The notes below the pieces were generated by a model. The model made no database searches and was not told the DNA's origin. It saw only the letters and a program-made list of their open reading frames with translations. The translations under genes and the position numbers were made by a program. This document shows positions 47,048-60,910 of a DNA stretch of 64,000 nucleotides, one piece after another. The number at the start of each line of letters is the position of its first letter. Position 1 is the first letter of the stretch. Source of the stretch: Theodoxus fluviatilis (lineage: Eukaryota; Mollusca; Gastropoda; Cycloneritida; Neritidae); the NCBI GenBank assembly GCA_034096865.1, contig JAWQFJ010001323.1:116001-180000 (forward strand), given 5' to 3'.

Positions 47048-48744
47048 CTGCACAAAGGACAAGGGGCACACAACTGTTAGCAGACGTCGTCAGAGAGGTG
47101 ATCAGAGTTACTTCCCTTGCGGCCTTCGCCAACTGGAAGCGTGCAGACTTTGCTGCATGCAGATGGGTGCAGGACGTGCCCAACATTGTGCACCTGGGTG
47201 GTGCTTTTCTATGTGCACACCTCTCCGCACGTAGCTGAAGCTTAGAGTAACCTGGGTGATGCATGTCCTCTTGCGCGACGTTTAAGACATGCATTCTTAC
47301 TCATGTTGATGTGCACTTACCACTGACGTCACAAGTTAGTGTTTCAAGGAGGCACAGAAAATATGTTACTGTAGAGAAATGTATGCGCCAATTTTATAAA
47401 AAGCTTTGATGTAAAAAAAGTATACTTATTATTCTCTCCCATACAATTCAACAGTTGAGTACAGCATATATTTCAAACGATGCCGTCAGTATTTTCCGTC
47501 AACTTTGTCAGAAAAATTGTCGTAACTATGACGTTTGGAGGAGGTTATGTTACTTGTAAAACCCCAGACTTTCTTTCAATTCTGACGTTGATATATAGTT
47601 GGCCTCAGTTTGTGTTATTTTTTGTGGATCACTATAGCCTCTTCTATATTTCACACGCTAACATTCATTGAAACATGTCAATGATAACGGGTATCTCTGT
47701 TACCTAACCTGGTTTAAGTATGTGTCAGTAAAACGTTTCGATCAGATATGCATCCGTATGGCAGGGGGCAACCTGAAAATTAAGAAATCTGGTGGCATTA
47801 GTCATTACAATTCAAAATAATGATTTACATTTCAGTATGCTGCAAGAATGACTTGGTAATCGAATGATGGCGTATTTATCTATCCTTTTCAAAGAACCAT
47901 TACATTTTCTTTTGCGAGAATAACAAGTCTCTGCCGTGTTAGCACCTTATCCGTTAGGACGCAAAGCAAGTTAGCTGAGCCAACGTTACGATGAGGTATA
48001 CGGCAGTGAGATTTCAGTGGGGAACCAGTTTGAAACAGTTAGGCATCAAGTCATCAGTCGGTGTATGAAAGTATTATTGAACCATACCAGGCTCTCAAAA
48101 AGCTTCTTAGAAGGGACGGTATGAAATTAGGTCGGCATTTCAAAGTCCATGTTTAGGATGGTATAATCCCTTTCAACATGCAATGTGGCCGAAGCACTGC
48201 CTTGCCCATCATTAGGTCCTCCCTGAATGATTCTGTTGTAAGAGCCACTACTCCTCGCGTCAACCGTGAGTGGTGATGCCAGATTATGATGGCAGGTTAT
48301 TTGTCAACTGAAGTAGGTTTTCTTCTCTCCATTTGCTACCATCTACCATGTTGAGAAGCGCGTTAAAGAGTTAGATCGCTCGCATACTATTTCGAACGCC
48401 GTCGGCGGAAGCTGCCCACATTATTCTACAATATTCGGTAGACATGTGCATTTCAAATTACTGATTCATATTTATACATAACAAAACAACTTAGAAACGT
48501 ATCAAGACCAAAAATAACTTGGTCAGACGTCATCAAACGTGCAACAACTCTTGAAGAGAAATGATGAATCCTCGATCTATCTCGTCTGCCGAGGTTTGAA
48601 ATTGCTTCTCTTGTTATCGTCCTCGTTAGTATCCGGCACCTCTTAGGAGCGAAGCAGACTACATGGATTGGTCAATTCACCATGATTTGGACTGCAGCAA
48701 TTGGTTAGTTCAGCTCGGGATCTAGGCGGCTCCCTGTGTAATAC

Positions 48745-48933
48745 CTCCACAGATCGCTTGGAGGGCGACTTTGTGGCGGGCTCGCAATTTTCCCCCGAGG
48801 CGCCCGTGCTGTCCTTTCCGGCAGCCCCCTTTAGATTCCTCTCTTTGCGGTCTCTCTTCCGCTTCCGTTTGACAGCCCCAATGTCCTTGACCTCCATGCG
48901 ACAAGTTCGGCGCCGCTTGGAAAAGGGGCGGTA
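48745..48933 (-). CDS. Non-collagenous basic exon with furin-like motifs
   Basis: 63 codons between TTCCCAG and GAG|GTATTA, phase 0 at both ends. It encodes YRPFSKRRRTCR, MEVKDIGAVKRKRKRDRKER, then a hydrophilic segment with one more Cys (GENCEP) ending SPSKRSVE. SKRRR and KRKRKR fit the RxxR/RxKR pattern of proprotein convertases. It may be a second cleavage site or a heparin-binding segment between two collagen domains. An alternative acceptor (TTTTCCAAG) would drop six codons. It is linked to the gene by position, strand and phase only. Confidence 0.6.
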
Positions 48934-49657
48934 CTGGGAAGGTCAGCAGAGTGGAAAGTAAGCAGGACTGTACCTCCAGGGTCCAACCCCCTCACCTGAG
49001 CAGAGTCCCCACCCATAGCCTCTCCTCCCTCCCGCCCATCTCAATTGCTGCAGTCACAAGTCAGGTGAGAGTTCAACCCTCTTGCTGCAGTCAGCAAGAA
49101 TATAACAACTGGATGGTAAACACAAGGACCTGCTATTGAAGAGACTATTGGAGTCAAATTACTGCAAACGTGCAAGAGTAAGGATAAAAATTTGACATGG
49201 AAATGCTTGAGAGAACGTGACTGCAGCAAAAAGAGTTCCATTCAGTTGTGTGTGAATACTGCAATAAAGCTGGGCCATTGTAGGAATGACCTCGCAATTA
49301 AACAAATAAATAAACGAAAAAGCCTGACAGATTAATGAGAACCACTAGGCTAGATAACAGTTAATATAGAGGCATAACCAAAAAAAAGTCATTTGAGAGA
49401 ATCGAAGACTGATCATGAGCCGAGCTTCATACCTGAGTAATAGGAAACAAGACAAATGCATACAAGAAACGCAAGCATGGACACAAACACAGGCAAAAGA
49501 GACAAGAAACTGCACGTGCCACATGACAAGTCATGGATCCCCCAACAAGGCGCAAGCAGCACACAAGCAGAATGAACGGCCGGCCACGCTTTGCAACCGG
49601 GGCATGGGTTAATCAGAATGGATACGCTTATTAACCCTCTAGGCGTGGCGCCCTCAC
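48934..49657. other. Collagen intron, nothing recognised
   Basis: No repeats or extra exons seen. Confidence 0.4.
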
Positions 49658-49759
49658 CTGGGGACCCTGAGGCCCAGGCGGGCCCTGGATAAAGCCTGCA
49701 GGAAAACTGCCCTCGGGGTCCAGCGATACCCCACCTCCTCCCCTGTCCCCCTTAGTTCC
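49658..49759 (-). CDS. Collagen exon with a central interruption
   Basis: 34 codons between TGTGTTCCAG and CAG|GTGAGG: GTKGDRGGGG, an interruption of about 12 residues (VSLDPEGSFPAGFIQ), then GPPGPQGPQ. Directly precedes the basic non-collagenous exon, so it marks the end of a collagen domain. Confidence 0.9.
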
Positions 49760-49839
49760 CTGGAACACAAAGCTTGGCCTGCTGCTACTGCTCTTGCTTC
49801 AGATGCTTAAGTCGTGACCTAGGTCCTCTGGCGATGTTG

Positions 49840-50250
49840 ATACCTTGATGAAATCATGAACATTCTCTGGCTCTCTCGAGGTGTATTCCAGCATAGCTTC
49901 TTTGCCTCTGTGTGTCTTATCGACAATCATATCGCCAACGTTTGACTCCTTGCAGATGATTTCTTTTAATTGGCTGATGCCATCTCGGCCTCCAAATCTG
50001 CAGCCTGTCTCTGCGTCAACAGACTGAGCAAACGCCTTTAATGGAAGATGCTGCTTTCTCTGGATCCAATATCAATCTTCTTTGGCCATGATATAGTTGC
50101 AGCTTTGATGCTTTCTTTTGATTCAGGTGTGATATCAATTTCCAGCAGCATTTTAATGCTTGGTTCTGACACAGATTCGCATATTTCTCTGCATCAATCT
50201 GGTTCCCAAATCTCTTTGGTAGCCAGCTTTTCCTCAATATACACGTACAT
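49840..50250 (-). pseudogene. Degenerate protein-coding remnant, unidentified
   Basis: Three adjoining minus-strand frames show protein-like stretches in order: an EEKLATKEIWEPD-like piece, LLEIDITPESKESIKAA (about 50130), and GCRFGGRDGISQLKEIICKE with HRGKEAMLEYTSREPENV (about 49870-50000). Composition suggests a once-coding retrocopy broken by frameshifts. I do not recognise the parent gene. Confidence 0.3.
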
Positions 50251-52233
<1,983 letters not shown>

Positions 52234-52278
52234 AGTTTCGCCTGGTGTTCCTGGTGGTCCCAAATCTCCTTTTGGTCC
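52234..52278 (-). CDS. Collagen exon: five Gly-X-Y triplets
   Basis: 15 codons, GPKGDLGPPGTPGET, between TTTTCCAG and ACT|GTAAGT. Confidence 0.93.
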
Positions 52279-53900
52279 CTGGAAAATAATTGCTGTGTGT
52301 GTTTATCGAGATTAGCATGCCATGGCGGCTTTAAAGGTTATCTTATGATAGGAACAATTAAAACAAGAAAGTTTATCTATGCCCGATCTATAAAAATTTA
52401 CGCCATAAACATTTCTAGAAAGTCTCGTGCACAGTATGTTAATGATATTAATATCTGCATCAAACTTTTATTCAATAACGTTGTCTCACACGAAGGTGAA
52501 AGAAATTTCTGTGGGGAATCACTGTTAACAGTATGTGGCCATCACACAACATATCGGAACAGCGTGGTAAAAAATCTATCGCGAAAAATGTGTCATCCAC
52601 AATACATCAATGGGAACCTCTCGCTTCAGATAGATAGTCTAATGTATGTGGTTCCGATAAATGAAAGGGTGAAACAATGTTAGTGCTACTCTCACCTCAT
52701 TAAAGTAAACCTCGCACGTGAGTGCGGTCCGTATTTGCATAAAGCCTGTGAGTTGATGTATTGGACCCTCAACTGAACCCTCAACTTACAGTAGCTCACA
52801 AATTAAGTCAACCAAACTAAATGAATGTTAAATGAAGACTTCCCGTATTGATTTGAAATGTATGGATAAATTGATCGATGATTTTGACTGCTAATTCTTG
52901 AAACAAAACGACAAAACAACTGAATCACATCTTCGGTGCATATATAAGCTCATCTTATTCTCACACCAGATTCGTGGTAAATGGCCGAAATCAAGATGCC
53001 TTTTCTGCAAAAGATCATTTTGGCGTCACGATGAAACCATAATGTGACACTCAAATTTGCTTTCAGGGTTGAACTTGCGGTCACGAAATAAGCATTGCTT
53101 TATAAATACGTATGAGGCCGTTCAGACCTAAAGGCCAGTCTGCATAAGCACATCGACCAAGCTAAAAGAGGTGTTCATAGTGCGGTGCAAAATTTGCGGC
53201 TGGAGTTTCTGAGACTTCCTGTCGTTGATTCTGTTATAATGACATCAAGGGGCTGAACCTAAATCAAACAGCTAGCAAGGATTTTTTCAGTTGATTGAAA
53301 CTTTTCAGTGTCTACGTATTTTCTGTCAGTTACCACCTTGTATACTTTGTATAAGTATCTTAGTTTCAACTAGCAACTTGGACCTCGTTAGTGCGTATCA
53401 TATGGTGATGTATGTGAACTTAACGGGTCAACAGTATTTAAATTCATTCGGACATCCTGCTACAATTCTTTGTAACTTTTGCAGGGGAATTTCTTCCTTT
53501 CATTCACTGTATATTTGTAAGTACGACATTGAGCAGTCACAAAATCTCCAGTGTGCACGACTACGACATTTATCTATTAAAAACATATACAGAAGGAGCA
53601 TCAGGACGCCAAATAAATAATTGCGGGCTCGACTTCTACTTGGTAGTTCTTATACTCTATCGTCCCTTGCAGGCCGGCAGCAGTTTGGGGAACATTTCGC
53701 CGAGAAAAGGCTAGGCCCCACACATTGTATCCAGTATTAACCAGGGATTCCTATACCTCTGACGATTATTGTGGTCAATTTTTGTTTTGTCATCGGGAAT
53801 CCGCCGGCACTTCTTTTAGCTACGGTTTTACTAGAAACAGACGCCGACGTTTCAACATAAGTCTCAACATTGCTTCCGCCCTCATAGCCGTGATACTTAC

Positions 53901-53918
53901 GGAAGGTCCTGCGGGTCC
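53901..53918 (-). CDS. Collagen micro-exon: two Gly-X-Y triplets
   Basis: Only 6 codons, GPAGPS, between TGTTTACAG and TCC|GTAAGT. Both splice sites are good and it fits phase 0. An 18-nt exon is at the small end for collagen genes. Confidence 0.75.
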
Positions 53919-54154
53919 CTGTAAACAGAAATAAATCAAGATGGAAATATGTCCTGAAACTGTCTAGCACGTTTGTTTAATACAATTGTTTACAAACATA
54001 ATGACATCTCTGTGTACGCATCTGACATTTTAAATTGCACGTCAAAAATTAAATACACTCGTGAGTGTTCCTGCTCGAAAGACGACTATTGAGGAGTCGA
54101 ATGTACGTAGGTACCATCATTTACGAGTGAGTTTATCTGAGAGCGGAAATGAAC

Positions 54155-54157
<3 letters not shown>

Positions 54158-54204
<47 letters not shown>

Positions 54205-54205
54205 A

Positions 54206-54283
<78 letters not shown>

Positions 54284-54402
54284 CACACAAACAGACAGAC
54301 AGACAGACCACACAAACAGACAGTCAGAGCGGTGGAAAAGGAAGGGAGGGAGGGAGACAGGGAGGGAGACAGGGAGGGAGGGAGGGAGGGAGGGGAGGGA
54401 GG

Positions 54403-54453
<51 letters not shown>
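54158..54453. repeat. (GA)n, (GACA)n, (GGGA)n compound repeat
   Basis: GA at 54158-54227, GACA at about 54225-54333 broken by CAACACAAAC-like spacers, GGGA at 54340-54410, GA again to 54453. Similar in layout to 24841-25311. Confidence 0.95.
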
Positions 54454-54458
<5 letters not shown>

Positions 54459-54527
54459 GTACAGAGAAGCAGTCAGAGAATATGGTAATGACAACAGACG
54501 TAAGACAGACAAGTCTTTCACACTGAC

Positions 54528-54626
54528 CGGTTCTCCTGGGGGTCCGGCCACGCCATCAAATCCAGGCAGTCCTGGCGGGCCTCGAGGTCCTGCTGGTCCT
54601 GGGGGTCCCCTCTCTCCTGGCTCCCC
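54528..54626 (-). CDS. Collagen exon: eleven Gly-X-Y triplets
   Basis: 33 codons between TGACCACCAG and CCG|GTCAGT, from [13 protein letters not shown] to GVAGPPGEP without interruption. The donor is only 75 bp from the GA repeat. Confidence 0.94.
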
Positions 54627-54749
54627 CTGGTGGTCAATCGGTACGTGACTCAGACAGGGGCAATGGTCAGTGTCACACTACTACATCACTCTTTCCGTCT
54701 CATGTCATGTCGGTGTTAATCTGTCTGTCAGTCTGTGTGCATGCTTGTG

Positions 54750-54756
54750 GTGTGAA

Positions 54757-54798
<42 letters not shown>

Positions 54799-54870
54799 GT
54801 GTGTGTGTGTGAGAGTGTGTGTGTGTGTGTGAGAGAGAGTGTGTGTGTGTGTGTGTGTGTGCGTGCGTGC

Positions 54871-54902
<32 letters not shown>

Positions 54903-54973
54903 ACCTTTGTTTCTGTCCATCCGTCCGTCCGTCTGTTTGTAAGTCAGTCTCCTCTCTCTCTCTCTCTCTCTCT

Positions 54974-55035
<62 letters not shown>
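54750..55035. repeat. (TG)n and (CT)n microsatellites
   Basis: TG with TATA/GAGA breaks at 54757-54901, CT at 54953-55030. Confidence 0.95.
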
Positions 55036-55036
<1 letters not shown>

Positions 55037-56463
55037 CTCTCGCTCTTTCTTTCTGGCAAAGTTTGGCAATACAGACAAATACTGACAGTCAATAAGGTCC
55101 CAATGCTACATTACTTTCGCTCTCTTTATGTAATGAGGCAGACGATCTGACACAAGCGGTGCTGTCACATAACTGGACCATTCCACTTACAAGACAGAGT
55201 AGACGGTCAGATTTATGTCTTCAGCTTTTCTTTGGAAACAACACAACAATCTCTGATCAAATTCTAGTTGCATACTCTACCTGACTTCCAAAAAGCACTT
55301 TGCTTCAATCACTGGCAAGTTTTTATTTTTCATCTCTGAAATATGTAATTCACACGCCATGAAGTAACGCTTTCAACATCATATCTAATTTACTGCATGA
55401 AATATTACTTGACTTGGAAGTTCACATCTGTATCATTGAAGAAATAAAATTTTCACATGTATGCAACAAAAGTGCAATCACACAAAAGTCACGACAGTTT
55501 TGAACAAGCAAACCGTACCCAAACAGGAAGGAGTTCATAAACAGCAAAGACGTCTAAAAAAGCAATCTCTACTACTGGCAACAAAAACAACAACAGAAAA
55601 GTGCTGCATTTGGGAGAAGATCATGCATTGTACTTACCATGCGAAACCCAAGTCTCCATTTCAATTTTATCATGGAAAGTACACGAGCCACAAATCCTAT
55701 GTTTGTCAAAATAATATACATGGGGGGGGAAGCTTCTGATTCGCTTTTCCCTTCCGTAATCTGCTTCCTGCCTAAACCCAATCCCCAAATCTCTTTTCTC
55801 TCTCAACCCCTGCCCCCCCCCCCCCCCCCCCCCTCTCACGTTCCACCCCAACCCCTTCACCTTCACCCCCATCCATTGCCAGATTTATTTTATATAACAT
55901 CTCCACCCCCATCCACGCCCTCGCTCCCCCATCTCACCCCAATCCTAGCCCGGAAATAAATACAAAGCCTTCGTTCAGTTAACGTTGTAACGCTGTCATT
56001 ACTTTCTCCTCAATAGTCCCCCTCGCCACCCCGACTCGCTCTTCTCTCTTCTCTTCGTCTCTCTCGCTGGGGCTCTCTCTCTCTTCTCATCTCTCTCCTC
56101 CCTCTCCTCGCATTTCTCTCTCTCTCTCTCTCGGGCTCTGCACTATCTCGTCTCTCTGTCTCCTCATCTCCTACCTCTGTCCTCTCTCTCTCTCCGGGTC
56201 TCCTCCTCTCCTCTCTCTCTCTCTCTCTCCTCTTCTCCGCTCTCTCTACTCTCTCGTTCTCTCTCTACTCTCTGTTCTGTCTCTTCTCTCTCTTTCCCTC
56301 TCATCTCTCTGTCTCTCTCTTTCTCTCTCCTCTCTCTCTCTCTCTCATCTTTTCTCTCGTCTCTCTCTCTCTCTTTCATCCACTTCCTCTCCCCCCCCCC
56401 CCCCCTCCCCCTCCCCCCCCCCCACCCCCCCCCCCCCCCGCCCAGGGCGACGTGCTCCCCTAC
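55036..56463. other. Collagen intron, C- and CT-rich toward the donor
   Basis: Poly-C at about 55810-55832, degenerate CT-rich sequence 56030-56390, poly-C blocks at 56392-56440. No coding content. Confidence 0.7.
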
Positions 56464-56538
56464 CTTCAGCTGGATGACCACCTCTGCCCAGTCCTCTCTC
56501 TGCAGGGGGCCTGGTAGCCCCGGGGGACCAGGGTCACC
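56464..56538 (-). CDS. Collagen exon: start of a collagen block running into a non-collagenous segment
   Basis: 25 codons between TTGCTAG and AAG|GTAGGG: three Gly triplets GDPGPPGLPG, then PLQREDWAEVVIQLK. The amphipathic tail could be part of a coiled-coil trimerisation segment, as MACIT collagens have beside their collagen domains (inference). Confidence 0.88.
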
Positions 56539-56584
56539 CTAGCAACAACATGCTGACGTCATACACATGCAACAATCCCCAGAC

Positions 56585-57345
56585 GCCACACAGGGGTGGG
56601 AATGGGGGATTGGGGATGGGGGATGGGGGATGGGGATGGGGGATGGGGGATGGGGATGGGGGATGGGGGATGGGGGATGGGGATGGGGATGGGGGATGGG
56701 GATGGGAATGGGGTGGGTGGTGGGGATGGGGGATGGGGTGGGGATGGGGATGGTGGGTGGGGATGGGGGTGGAGGATGGGGATGGGGGATGGGAATGGGG
56801 TGAGTGGTGGGGATGGGGATGGATGGATGGGTGGATGGTGGATGGGGATGGTGGATGGGGATGGGGATGGTGGGGATGGGGGATGGGATGGGTGAAGGGG
56901 GATGGTGGAGGGGGATGGTGGAGGGGGATGGTGGATGGGATGGGGGATGGGGATGGATGGATGGGATGGATGGGGATGGGGATGGATGGATGGGATGGAT
57001 GGATGGGGATGGGGGATGGGGTTGGGGATGGGGAAAGGGTTGATGGGGGATGGTGATGGGGATGGGGTTGAGGGATGGGGATGGGGTTGAGGGATGGTGA
57101 TGGGGATGGGGAATGGGGGATGGGGATGGGGATGGGGGATGGGGATGGGGGATGGGGATGGGGATGGGGATGGGGGATGGGGATGGGGATGGGGGATGGG
57201 GTTGGGGGATGGGGATGGGGGATGGGGGATGGGGGATGGGGGAGGGGGATGGGGGATGGGGGATGGGGATGGGGATGGGGGGTGGGGATGGGGGATGGGG
57301 GTTGGGGGATGGGGGATGGGGATGGGGGCGAAGTGGAAGGAGTGG
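56585..57345 (+). repeat. GGGGAT/GGGGGAT minisatellite, about 750 bp
   Basis: Blocks of GGGGATGGGGAT and GGGGGATGGG with ATGGATGG variants in the middle. Runs of four or five G spaced by two or three bases give strong G-quadruplex potential on the plus strand, which is the collagen template strand. The array begins about 45 bp from the acceptor of exon 56464-56538. Confidence 0.95.
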
Positions 57346-57826
57346 GATGGGGAGGTGATGGAGAATTTAAAAAATGTCAAGTGCTGGGGAAGAAATCACC
57401 ACAGAATCCACCGCTACCGTTTGAGGAGGAAAACAACAAAAACAAGAGAAAGAAAGCACCGACACAAGACGCGAAACGAAGTACCATACTGTCTGCAGTG
57501 GCGTTGCATGACTATTAGTGCTTTTGCTTATCAAAGTGGAGGCTTGTTTTTATATAGGTGGAATTCCATGGACAACCCTCATGCCTGAAGCTAATGAATA
57601 TGCGTATGAAGTATCCAGAAAGTTTGAAATTAATGGAGATTATTACCTTTAAAAAGTGTATCCATCGTGCTACTTTTGAGCAGTCTTAACATTAAAATGT
57701 GTTATGTATTTCAGCGCCAGCATTTCAGCGCCGTACATTTCAGCGCCGTCATTTCAGCGCGGCGACACTTCAGCGCCGTACATTTCAGCGCCGTACACTT
57801 CAGCGCCGTCTGCGTGTGCGTGTGTT

Positions 57827-57913
<87 letters not shown>

Positions 57914-58008
57914 AAGACACGCCATTTTGAAGTTTATTGGAGTCCCTACTCCCTTTCTTCTATCTGCGACGCAGTGATGGTCGTGACTCAGCAGAGTACA
58001 AGTCAACG

Positions 58009-58563
58009 GTCTATATAAAACGTGCACCGGCGCTATCGGCGACTATCGGCGACTACCGGCGACTATCGGCGACTATCGGCCCAGCTAAAGTTGAAACATA
58101 GTGGCTAGCTTATACTTATAGAACTCGTACTTACGTCAAATCGCCGTAGTTTGATGTTAAATTCGTCCGCTGAACGCTGCCAAGACTAATGCGATCGCCG
58201 TAGTTTGACCCCATCTTGACCTATATGTGCACGGGTGGGCTCTCAAAAAACCACTGGGCCTTCCCCAAAAGGTACTTATGGGGACACTGGAAACGATGTT
58301 TCGATATCCCAATACCCTCAAAATACTTCTACTCAATTTTGAGACACATGGGTCGCCAAAAACCAAACAAATTCAACTAAGCTTTCGGACCGCTACACAG
58401 AAGCGACGTAACTCTCGGAAACAGTCAAACTACGGCGATCTCATTAGTCTTGGCAACGTTCAGCGGACGAATTAAACATAAACGATAGTCGCCGATAGTC
58501 GCCGGTAGTCGCCGATAGTCGCCGATAGCGCCGATAGCGCCGGTGCACGTTTTATATGGACCC
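58009..58563. mobile_element. Fold-back element B with 9-10 bp target duplication
   Basis: Arms: about 58009-58220 and 58427-58563, starting near TATATAAAACGTGCACCGG and followed by tandem CGGCGACTAT units. The inner parts share GCGATCGCCGTAGTTTG and TTCGTCCGCTGAACG. CAAGTCAACG flanks both ends (57999-58008 and 58564-58573). A 9-10 bp duplication with long inverted repeats is typical of Mutator-like elements. Confidence 0.75.
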
Positions 58564-58649
58564 CAAGTCAACGCATTCTGGAGCCTGCTGGAAACTATGA
58601 AGGACTTGCTTGGGAGCAGGGCAAAAACTACCGGAATGGTTGTTTCCAT

Positions 58650-59270
58650 GTATGAACCGGCCCAAAGAATGAACCGGAAATCGTCGCAGAGTTATCTGCT
58701 CGGCTCTGTTTTCATGGGTTTTGACGCTCCTGCACCTGTTCTTCGCATGGAATATATCCCGACAAACGACGTTTATTGACGCTGCTGAAATGGTCGAAGA
58801 CGGAAACATTCGGAACGTCGTTTAGCTTAAGATTACACCCGAATCACGCGGACCGTTAAGGTGCATGGAGTACAGTACCACCGAGCAAGACGTTTGTCAC
58901 AAAACGCAGATATATTAACGCGGCTGGATCTTAGCATAACTCCCCGGGCGTGCCAAGTCAGTCAACGGTCGCGTTTTTTAAAACCAGACTACAAATAGAC
59001 TACAGGGAGGTGGCTCCCATATTATTTCCGGCAGGGGAGACGACTTTTCACGGGAAAAAACTTTTTTGAACGCTACATTATGTGTTAAACGACACAAATG
59101 CACCAAAAACACAAAAACTCGTAAAGCAACTAATGCGTCGTTTGTCGGGATATATTCCATGCGAAGAACAGGTGCAGGAGCGTCAAAACCCATGAAAAGA
59201 GAGCCGAGCAGATAACTCTGCGACGATTTCCGGTTCATACTTTGGGCCGGTTCATACTTTGGGTCGTTAC
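58650..59270. mobile_element. Fold-back element C, relative of 9407-10165
   Basis: Shares more than 400 bp with 9407-10165, including the loop (TTCAGCAGCG / GGAAACATTCGGAACG), TTAAGATTACACCCGAATCA, TAACTCCCCGGGCGTGCC and TTCGCATGGAATATAT. Here the right arm is complete and the left arm is short. The tips differ (TATGAACCGGCCCAAAG in tandem). No target duplication was identified. Confidence 0.8.
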
Positions 59271-59271
59271 A

Positions 59272-59389
59272 GGGCTTATTTGTCATAACTCAGCGCCGAA
59301 ATGGTCACTCACATGTTTACATTTCAGAGCAGATAGAAGAAAGGGAGTAGGGACTCCAATAAACTTGAAAATGGCGTGTCTTTGTCACA

Positions 59390-59425
<36 letters not shown>

Positions 59426-59437
59426 CTCGCACACGCA

Positions 59438-59509
<72 letters not shown>

Positions 59510-60406
59510 TACACACGCGCTGAAATGACGGCGCTGAAATGACGGCGCTGAAATGTACGGCGCTGAAATGTACGGCGCTGAAGTGTCGCCGCGCTGAAAT
59601 GACGGCGCTGAAATGTACGGCGCTGAAATGCTGGCGCTGAAATGACGTGTTACCCGTCGATCCCATCATTCAAATGTGTGCCACCCATCCTTAACCAAAA
59701 AATGCCATCCGATCTGACTCTTTCATTGCGTATCATTGATAAAGGGGTCAGCAACTTAAGCATATCCACGGGTGACGATAAGTTGTTACTGAACCACACT
59801 TCCGCTTACTGCTTCAGGCTTCAGGGTTTGGGTGAAGATCAAGGTCAGATGATGTCTTTACAGTCCAAGAAAAATGGAATCGCACAGCTGGCTGTGAGAT
59901 AACACAACACCCTGAAAGCAATGCACTTTTGCAGCACTGGATTCGGGCAGTTATTTGGGCCTTACAATCGACCGAAGATAAACCAAATCAACTTTTTGTC
60001 CTTTCATGTTTATATTTCTATAAAAAATTTCAGTTCTCACTTATTTCACTGCACAACTCCACTTCGAAAGCAAAGTCACGATATCATACAAAACTAGAGA
60101 GGAAAGCGGGAGCGGACGGATTATAAACAAAGTTATCAAATCAAACGAAAAACGGGTGCAGAACGCTGAAAACATAATCACAACAATACTGATCTATAGA
60201 CAAAAGCAAAAGTCTCTAATTGAAGGAGAAAACTCTACGGCAAGGTCACTCAAAACCGACACCACAGGGTCCATGCCGGCAGAGAGTGCAAAGGAAAACT
60301 CTTGGACAGAAAGCAGCTGGAAGCAAAGTCACGCAGGCAGCTGGTCTCCACACCTATAGGAATCTACCATGCATGGGGAAAACAGAACAACAGGTAAGTG
60401 ACAAAC
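59272..60406. other. Collagen intron, remainder
   Basis: After element A ends at 59646 nothing is recognisable up to the next exon. 57346-57704, on the other side, is also unique and non-coding. Confidence 0.4.
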
Positions 60407-60436
60407 CTTTATCGTAACTACTTCGTAGGTTGCCCC
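60407..60436 (-). CDS. Collagen gene exon, non-collagenous, 10 codons
   Basis: GATYEVVTIK between TTTTCCTTCAG and AAG|GTTTGT. It starts with Gly and is phase 0. The beta-prone sequence joins the preceding and following non-collagenous stretches. Confidence 0.75.
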
Positions 60437-60910
60437 CTGAAGGAAAACAAGCAGGGATTAGAGACGGTGTAATTTTCTGGTCATCATGACATCCGATTTT
60501 GACAGAATACTATTGTTGTGTCTTCTGCTAGATTTGTTTTCACGTCGACATTACAGTTCCAAGTTTACTCTTGTGTGTGTGTGTGTGTGAAAATGAGGAA
60601 GATGATATAATCTTACTGTGATAACTTTCTGTGAGGTGATATTTTTTTTCCTTCTCAATTGAAAGAATGTTAGCAGGAAAACTAGCATTTTTATGTCTAA
60701 CTACCTGAATCTCCATTGATAATTCATTAAAATCATAGTATAATAAAAAGTGTGCTCAATAAACAAAATTACCAAGTAAATTACTTCACTACAATACTGT
60801 CGTTTTACTTTAATGAGTTGCATTCAGTGCGAGAGATATCATCCTTAGCACAAAAAATAAGGGACGTAACTCTATTTGCCTTAACGAAGCAAAGAGCCGA
60901 GACGAAGTAC

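Larger units (their letters stand above)
57705..59646. mobile_element. Fold-back element A, carrying two other fold-back elements
   Basis: The left arm 57705-57974 pairs with the right arm of about 59325-59646. The tips consist of tandem TTTCAGCGCCGTACA units (about seven), then a (TG)n/(CA)n tract, then a 50-base stretch ending CCTACTCCCTTTCTTC. GTGTTA flanks both ends (57699-57704, 59647-59652), a possible 6-bp target duplication. Elements B (58009-58563) and C (about 58650-59270) lie in its loop. No transposase. It sits in a collagen intron. Confidence 0.85.

Noticed and set aside
56550..57588. Long ORFs rich in Gly-Trp-Met-Asp (plus) and Pro-His-Ser (minus)
   Set aside because: They are translations of the GGGGAT repeat in all frames.
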